Source: CAZMGD01 sp964565705 (lineage in GTDB: Bacteria > Actinomycetota > Acidimicrobiia > Acidimicrobiales > Ilumatobacteraceae). From it: DNA of 17,953 bases. The position numbers and the translations under genes were made by a program. Location: the NCBI GenBank assembly GCA_964565705.1, contig CAZMGD010000091.1, positions 1 through 17,953 of the forward strand. The letters are read 5' to 3'. Positions 13,992 to 17,953 of the stretch are shown here, in pieces. Each line of letters opens with the position of its first letter. The stretch's first letter is position 1. Under the pieces are notes generated by a model that saw nothing but the letters and a program-made list of their open reading frames with translations, searched no databases and was not told the origin of the DNA.

Positions 13992-16075
13992 TGCTGTCCG
14001 TTCCAGTCTGCGATGAGAGAGCCGTCGGCGGCGACGGTCATGGTCCAGTTCGGGCGGATCACCGCCGTGGTCTCGCGCTCCTCGACGATCGCCGGGCCGG
14101 GCACGACCTGGCCGACGCCGAGGTCGGCGCGGCGGTACACCGGGGTGTCGACGGCGCCGGTGGCGCGGCTGAAGCGGACCTTGCGGGTGGTGCGGGGTGT
14201 GCCGGTGCCGGAACCGACGAGCGCCTTGGGCTCCACCGGCGCGGCCGAGGCGTAGGCGGACAGCCGCCACGTGACGGCCTCGATGCCGACGTCGGGGATG
14301 GTCAGGCCGTAGATGCGGCGGTAGTCGGTCTCGAACTGCTCGACGACCTGCTCGACGGTCGCCGGCCACCCGGCGCCCTCGCCGACCCACAGCGTGATCT
14401 CGTTGCCCTGGCCGAGGTAACGGGCGTCGAGGCCGTAGCGGAACGTGATCTCGTCGGGGTGGACGCCGGCGGCGCTGAGCACCCGGGTGCCCTCGGCGCG
14501 CAGCTCGTCGAGCAGCGCGTCACGCTCCGCCGCGTCCATCGATGCCAGGGGCCGCACCTTGCTGCGGGCGAGGTCGATGCGCACGGGGGTGACGAGCGTG
14601 CCGAACGCGGAGAGCACGCTGGCGTTGGTCGGGAACACCACCTGCGGCGACTCGAGCAGCTCGGCGACGCCGCAGGCGTGGATCGGCCCGGCGCCGCCGA
14701 ACGCGAGCACCGGGATGCCGCGCAGATCCTCGCCCTGCTCGACGGCATGCATCCGTGACGACGCCGCCATGTTCTGGTTGACGAGCTCGTGCACGCCGGC
14801 CGCGGTGTCGCCCGCCGGGAGACCAAGTGCATCTGCAACTTCTCTGATCGCGGCCTCGTTGGCGGCGAGGTCGAGCGGCATGTCGCCGCCGAGGAAGTAC
14901 TCGGCGTCGAGCAGGCCGAGCGCGAGGTCGGCGTCGGTGACCGCAGGGCGGGTGCCACCGCGGCCGTAGCAGGCGGGGCCGGGGTCGGCGCCTGCAGACT
15001 CGGGACCGACCTTGAGGAGGCCGAGGTCGTCGAGGCGGGCGAGGCTGCCTCCGCCGGCGCCGATCTCGACGAGGTCGACCGACGGCACGGACACCGGGAA
15101 CCCGGAGCCCTTCTTGAAGCGGTAGATGCGGGCGACCTCGAACGTGTTCGTGAGGTCGGGCTCGCCGTCGGCGATCAGGCACGACTTGGCGGTCGTGCCG
15201 CCCATGTCGAAGCACAGCAGGCGGTCGAGGCCGAGGCGCTCGGCGAACCAGCTGCCGGCGAGCGCACCCGCCGCGGGGCCCGACTCCACCAGGCGGATCG
15301 GCGCCTGCGCCGCATCCTCGGCAGAGACAACGCCCCCGTTGGAGAGCATCATCAGCACCGAGCCACCGAAGCCCTCGGCGGCCAGCCACTTCTGCAGCTC
15401 GTCGAGGTAAGGACCGATCACCGGCATCGTCGCCGCGTTGCACGCGGTCGTGATCATCCGCGGGTACTCGCGGATCTGCGGGGAGATGTCGCTGGAGACG
15501 CACACCGGCACGCCGAGCGCTCGACGCAGGTGCTCGGCGACGACTCGCTCGTTGGCGGGGTTGGCGTACGAGTTGATCAGGCACACGCCGACCGACTCGA
15601 CGCCCCGGGCCGACAGCTCGGCGGCGATCGCGTCGAGCTCGTCGGGGCTCGGCGCGTCGACGACCTCGCCGACGGCGTTGGTGCGCTCGGCGACCTCGAA
15701 CACGAGCTCGCGCGGCACCGGCGGCGGCGGGAACTCGATCTGCAGGTCGTACATGTCGTAGCGGTGCTCGTCGCGGATCTCCAGCGTGTCGCCGAAGCCG
15801 GTGGTGGTGACGACCGCGGCTGTGCCGATCTTGCCCTCGATCAACGCGTTGGTGATCAACGTCGTGGCGTGGACGATCGGGGCGGTGATGTCGGCGGGCT
15901 GCACGCCGGCCTTGGCCAGCAGCTGCCGCACGCCGGTGCGCACGCCGTCGAGCGGCGCCCTCGGCGTGGTGAGGGTCTTCTCGACGATCACCTCGCCCGA
16001 GGCCGCGTCCAGCAGCACGAGGTCGGTGAAGGTGCCGCCGATGTCGACGGCGAGTCGCCAGTCGCGCCTCGTCAT
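13988..16075 (-). CDS. Hydantoinase A/oxoprolinase-family protein (HyuA-like ATPase subunit)
   Basis: A 695-residue protein with the full HyuA architecture. An N-terminal Hydant_A_N domain opens with LAVDIGGTFTDLVLLD (residues 8-23), an acetate kinase-like phosphate-binding motif. The hydantoinase A domain has LCFDMGGTTAKSCLI (287-301), VDLVEIGAGGGSLA and ESAGADPGPACYGRGG. A C-terminal domain ends in PGPAIVEERETTAVIRPNW, typical of the subunit. HyuA phosphorylates the amide oxygen or substrate with ATP, and HyuB completes ring opening. ATG 16075 overlaps the cupin stop (ATGA) and has AGGGAG five bases upstream. A patch at about 14818-14855 has unusually A/T-rich codons for this gene. Cyclic amide hydrolysis is more likely than carboxylation because only two subunit genes are present. 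Confidence 0.95.
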   Translation of the reverse strand: MTRRDWRLAVDIGGTFTDLVLLDAASGEVIVEKTLTTPRAPLDGVRTGVRQLLAKAGVQPADITAPIVHATTLITNALIEGKIGTAAVVTTTGFGDTLEIRDEHRYDMYDLQIEFPPPPVPRELVFEVAERTNAVGEVVDAPSPDELDAIAAELSARGVESVGVCLINSYANPANERVVAEHLRRALGVPVCVSSDISPQIREYPRMITTACNAATMPVIGPYLDELQKWLAAEGFGGSVLMMLSNGGVVSAEDAAQAPIRLVESGPAAGALAGSWFAERLGLDRLLCFDMGGTTAKSCLIADGEPDLTNTFEVARIYRFKKGSGFPVSVPSVDLVEIGAGGGSLARLDDLGLLKVGPESAGADPGPACYGRGGTRPAVTDADLALGLLDAEYFLGGDMPLDLAANEAAIREVADALGLPAGDTAAGVHELVNQNMAASSRMHAVEQGEDLRGIPVLAFGGAGPIHACGVAELLESPQVVFPTNASVLSAFGTLVTPVRIDLARSKVRPLASMDAAERDALLDELRAEGTRVLSAAGVHPDEITFRYGLDARYLGQGNEITLWVGEGAGWPATVEQVVEQFETDYRRIYGLTIPDVGIEAVTWRLSAYASAAPVEPKALVGSGTGTPRTTRKVRFSRATGAVDTPVYRRADLGVGQVVPGPAIVEERETTAVIRPNWTMTVAADGSLIADWNGQQ

Positions 16076-16488
16076 GTGGTCTCCCTCTTCGTGCGTGGCG
16101 GGGCGAAGACGTCGAGGATCCAGACCTCGTCCAGCTCGTCGTCGCCGATGAAGTTGCTGTCGCCGTGCCAGATCGTCTTGTTGGCCAGGTACACGTCGCC
16201 GGCGCGCAGGGTGGTGCGTCGCTGGTCGGCAGGATCGTCGCTGATCCGGAAGTCCAGCGCGCCGCGCATGATGATCCCGATCTGCTCGTTCTCGTCGTGG
16301 TTGTGCAGCACCGAGCCGCCGGTACCGCCGGCGATGCGCCAGAACCACAGCTCGAGCTCGTCGCCGAGCACGACCCGCTTGCGGAAGCCGGGGCGGTCCT
16401 CTTGGACGAACGCGTCGTCGTCGAAGAAGTAGCAGTACTGGTTGGCGAACGCGCCGCCGGGGCTTGCCGAGATCGCTTGCTCCGTCAC
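16072..16488 (-). CDS. Small single-domain cupin
   Basis: A 138-residue cupin. Motif 1 is intact in GGSVLHNHDENEQIGIIMRG, giving metal ligands His62, His64 and Glu68. Motif 2, AGDVYLANKTIWHGDSN, keeps His108 and the following Asn111 but replaces the usual P-x-G with N-K-T. A metal centre is therefore expected. Roles in catabolic clusters include dioxygenase, isomerase or hydrolase-helper activity, and substrate sensing; which applies here is unknown. The short acidic N-terminal segment QYCYFFDDDAFVQEDRPGFRKR precedes the barrel. GTG 16488 overlaps the GntR stop (GTGA) with GGAG about eight bases upstream, and the stop overlaps the HyuA start. Placement right before hyuAB suggests it acts on the HyuAB substrate or product, as inference. 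Confidence 0.88.
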   Translation of the reverse strand: MTEQAISASPGGAFANQYCYFFDDDAFVQEDRPGFRKRVVLGDELELWFWRIAGGTGGSVLHNHDENEQIGIIMRGALDFRISDDPADQRRTTLRAGDVYLANKTIWHGDSNFIGDDELDEVWILDVFAPPRTKRETT

Positions 16489-17201
16489 AGCAGACGCTCC
16501 ACCATGCGGCGCTCGACGTCGTCGAGGTGGGCCACGACCGCAGCCATCGCCTTGCGGGTGTGCCCGCGCACGACCGCCTCGGCGATCGCCCGGTGAGCGG
16601 CGAGCGAGGAGGCGATGATCTCGTTGACCTCGGCCCGGTTCACCTCCGCGTAGAGCAGCGAGGCCAGGTCGCCGCTGCCGAACAGCGACGCCAGTGCCTT
16701 GCTGTGGACCTCGTGCAGCAGGGGGTTCCCGCACGAGCGTGCCAACGCGGCATGGAACTGGTGGTCGAGCTCACGGAACTCTTCGAGCTGCCTGGTGTTC
16801 GTGGCCGCGATCTGGGCGATCTCGGCACGTTGCTCGTCGGTGGCCCGGCGCGTCGCCATCTCGGCGATCGCCGGCTCGATGACCTGGCGCACCTCGAACA
16901 GCTGGGTGACGAGTGCCTTGCGATCGTCGCCGCTGAAGTTCACCTCGGGGAGACGTTCGGCGACGACCGAGCGGTTGCCGCGGCGCTCGACGTAGCCGGC
17001 GATGACGAGGCCCTGGATCGCCTCGCGCACTGATGTGCGGGCGACACCGAACTCCTGGCAGAGGATGCGCTCGGCCGGCAGCGGCTCGCCGGGGACGAAC
17101 TTGCCACTCTCGATCGCGTCAGCGATGCGCTGGCGCACCTCGGAGGAGACGGTCTGGCGGCTGACGGGGTGGAAGCCGTTCCCGTTCGAGAGGGCTGTCA
17201 C
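16485..17201 (-). CDS. GntR-family transcriptional regulator, FCD (FadR-type) subfamily
   Basis: A 238-residue regulator. The N-terminal winged helix (about 15-85) shows the GntR pattern SEVRQRIADAIESGKFVPGE, LPAERILCQEFGVARTSVRE and LVIAGYVERRGNRSVV. The C-terminal FCD ligand domain (about 100-235) has the metal-binding set Asp146-x3-His150 in ELDHQFHAALA, then His203 and His225. FCD regulators usually sense small carboxylates and repress by binding TNGTNNNACNA-type palindromes. Such a site lies at 17708-17720, just before the first gene of this operon. The GTG start at 17201 overlaps the VOC stop (GTGA); a longer frame upstream has no start support. Autoregulation of the whole cluster is the natural inference. 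Confidence 0.93.
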   Translation of the reverse strand: MTALSNGNGFHPVSRQTVSSEVRQRIADAIESGKFVPGEPLPAERILCQEFGVARTSVREAIQGLVIAGYVERRGNRSVVAERLPEVNFSGDDRKALVTQLFEVRQVIEPAIAEMATRRATDEQRAEIAQIAATNTRQLEEFRELDHQFHAALARSCGNPLLHEVHSKALASLFGSGDLASLLYAEVNRAEVNEIIASSLAAHRAIAEAVVRGHTRKAMAAVVAHLDDVERRMVERLL

Positions 17202-17683
17202 GACACACCGACCCGCGCGAAGCGCCGGCGCTCGCCGGCGATGTCGAGCGGCTCGATGATCGCCTGGTGCTCGGCCTCGCCCCAGTGCTCCGCCGGCACG
17301 AGCCACATCACCTCGAACTCGAGGCCGTCGGGATCCATCGCGTACAGGCTCTTGTTCGCGCCGTGATCGCTCGCGCCCTTCAGCGCGCCGGCAGCGGACA
17401 AGCGGTCGCGCATCTCCTCGAGGTCGGCGAGCGTCGGCACCTGCCAGGCGATGTGATACATCCCGACCGTGCGGCGACCAGCGTCGGACGGCGCGGCGCC
17501 CTCGCCGATCGTGAAGAACGCGATGTCGTGGTGGTTCGACGAGGCCGGCGCGCGCATGAACACGTAGGCGCCGCCCGGGTGGTCGATCACGGTGGAGAAG
17601 CCGAGTACGTCCTCGTAGAAGCGCCGCGTGCGCTCCGCATCCCTGACGTACAAGACGGCATGATTCATGCCAGAGATCGGCAC
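17198..17683 (-). CDS. VOC-superfamily metalloenzyme (glyoxalase/extradiol dioxygenase fold)
   Basis: A 161-residue vicinal oxygen chelate protein with two beta-alpha-beta-beta-beta modules. Module 1 starts MNHAVLYVRDAERTRRFYEDVLGF and module 2 has GMYHIAWQVPTLADLEEMRDRL. The likely metal ligands are His8, His77 and Glu124 in AMDPDGLEFEVMW, the His-His-Glu pattern of single-metal VOC enzymes. Candidate activities are ring-cleaving dioxygenase, isomerase, epimerase or lyase. The GTG at 17683 is chosen because GAGGGGG (17690-17696) lies six bases upstream. The ATG at 17698 has no ribosome-binding site, and the ATG at 17668 is a second alternative. First gene of the operon, directly behind the promoter and operator. 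The C-terminal 30 residues extend past the fold. Confidence 0.85.
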   Translation of the reverse strand: MPISGMNHAVLYVRDAERTRRFYEDVLGFSTVIDHPGGAYVFMRAPASSNHHDIAFFTIGEGAAPSDAGRRTVGMYHIAWQVPTLADLEEMRDRLSAAGALKGASDHGANKSLYAMDPDGLEFEVMWLVPAEHWGEAEHQAIIEPLDIAGERRRFARVGVS

Positions 17684-17689
17684 GAGGAA

Positions 17690-17696
17690 CCCCCTC
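17690..17696 (-). promoter_or_regulatory. Ribosome-binding site of the first operon gene
   Basis: GAGGGGG on the minus strand, six bases before the GTG at 17683. It favours that codon over the ATG at 17698, which would start inside the short leader, and over the ATG at 17668. Confidence 0.65.
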
Positions 17697-17707
17697 ATCT
17701 TGGACTG

Positions 17708-17720
17708 ATGGTCAGACCAT
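17708..17720. promoter_or_regulatory. FCD-GntR operator palindrome
   Basis: ATGGTCAGACCAT is a perfect palindrome around a single central base and contains TGGTCAGACCA, an exact match to the TNGTNNNACNA consensus of FCD/FadR-type GntR regulators. It overlaps the candidate -10 element and the likely transcription start, ideal for repression. It lies 25 bp upstream of the first gene, and the cluster's second gene encodes an FCD regulator. Confidence 0.82.
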
Positions 17721-17745
17721 ACTGGTTGGCGGGCGGCGCCGGCAA
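17716..17745 (-). promoter_or_regulatory. Candidate sigma-70-type promoter of the operon
   Basis: On the minus strand, TTGCCG (17740-17745) and TATGGT (17716-17721) are separated by 18 bases. The expected start point falls near 17709, leaving a leader of about 26 nt that includes the ribosome-binding site of the first gene. The -10 box is part of the operator palindrome. Confidence 0.55.
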
Positions 17746-17953
17746 GCGCCGCTCGTGCGGACCCGGGGGCGCCGCCCGCGACCTGCGCCTGGGCCCGTCG
17801 CTGGTGGCTCGCTCCGCTCGCGCCCGAGCGCCTCCGGCGCAGCACCGCCACGAGGCCCACACGCGCCTGGCAACCCCGACCCACGTCACCAAGGCTTCGC
17901 GAGCGCAGCGAGCTACCCGAACACAACGGACGCCGCCACGAACCTGCGCCGCA
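17721..17953. other. Upstream region without a supported gene; GC-rich inverted repeats
   Basis: No frame here has recognisable protein similarity on either strand, although stop codons are scarce because of base composition. The region holds a long-range inverted repeat (arms 17806-17822 and 17898-17914, 15 of 17 pairing) and short hairpins: CGCTCG/CGAGCG at 17816-17831 and GCGCC/GGCGC at 17828-17840. The end of a neighbouring gene or a terminator just outside the operon is plausible. Confidence 0.4.
17806..17914. repeat. Long-range inverted repeat, 17-bp arms
   Basis: GGCTCGCTCCGCTCGCG at 17806-17822 pairs with CGCGAGCGCAGCGAGCT at 17898-17914 at 15 of 17 positions, with 75 nt between. Similar GC-rich GCTCGCTCCGCTCGC-type words are frequent in actinobacterial intergenic DNA, so this may be a dispersed repeat or a terminator of the neighbouring gene. 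Confidence 0.5.

Noticed and set aside
14789..16432. Plus-strand open frame of 547 codons
   Set aside because: Antisense shadow of hyuA and the cupin gene, with the composition expected of a reverse-complement frame and no recognisable domain.
17684..17926. N-terminal extension of the VOC protein
   Set aside because: The extension crosses the operator and promoter, is Arg/Ala/Gly-rich and lacks domain similarity.
17755..17953. Divergent plus-strand gene starting near the operator and leaving the window
   Set aside because: The frame is open, but it has no ribosome-binding site, is repeat-rich and low in complexity, and shows no recognisable motif.

Overview
The window is a strongly GC-rich stretch that looks like one catabolic gene cluster from an actinobacterium. 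GTG is used as a start codon about as often as ATG. The one lipoprotein carries a Thr/Ser/Glu-rich heptad linker of a kind I associate with Acidimicrobiia (Ilumatobacter-like), so that class is my best guess, from general pattern only. All 16 genes I can support lie on the minus strand and read from right to left. Large open frames on the plus strand are shadows.

Layout, in transcription order. (1) 17953-17699: upstream region with GC-rich inverted repeats, then a candidate promoter overlapped by a perfect 13-bp palindrome of the FCD-GntR operator type. (2) 17683-8052: nine tightly packed genes: VOC metalloenzyme, FCD-type GntR regulator, small cupin, HyuA, HyuB, TauD/TfdA-type Fe(II)/2-oxoglutarate dioxygenase, CaiC-like acyl-CoA ligase, Rieske oxygenase alpha subunit, and an RraA/HMG-aldolase-fold protein. 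Seven of their eight junctions are 4-bp ATGA/GTGA overlaps. (3) An 85-nt, less GC-rich gap, then a complete BMP-type ABC importer: lipoprotein, double ATPase and two permeases (7966-3166). (4) An 88-nt gap with an inverted repeat and a degenerate second copy of the operator, then an amidase-signature hydrolase, a flavin reductase and a zinc-lobe-less MDR reductase cut by the left window edge (3077-1).

Interpretation (inference). The importer brings in a small polar compound. BMP systems usually carry nucleosides, but the enzymes here do not look like nucleoside salvage. Two unrelated C-N hydrolases (ATP-dependent HyuAB and a Ser-Ser-Lys amidase) would open amide, lactam or hydantoin-like bonds. 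The CoA ligase would activate a resulting acid. Two non-haem iron oxygenases (Rieske and TauD-like) would hydroxylate or dealkylate. The RraA-like, VOC and MDR proteins would supply lyase, decarboxylase, ring-cleavage or reduction steps. The GntR regulator probably controls its own operon through the palindrome at its head. The substrate cannot be read from the sequence. I see no tRNA, rRNA, CRISPR array, insertion sequence or phage gene.
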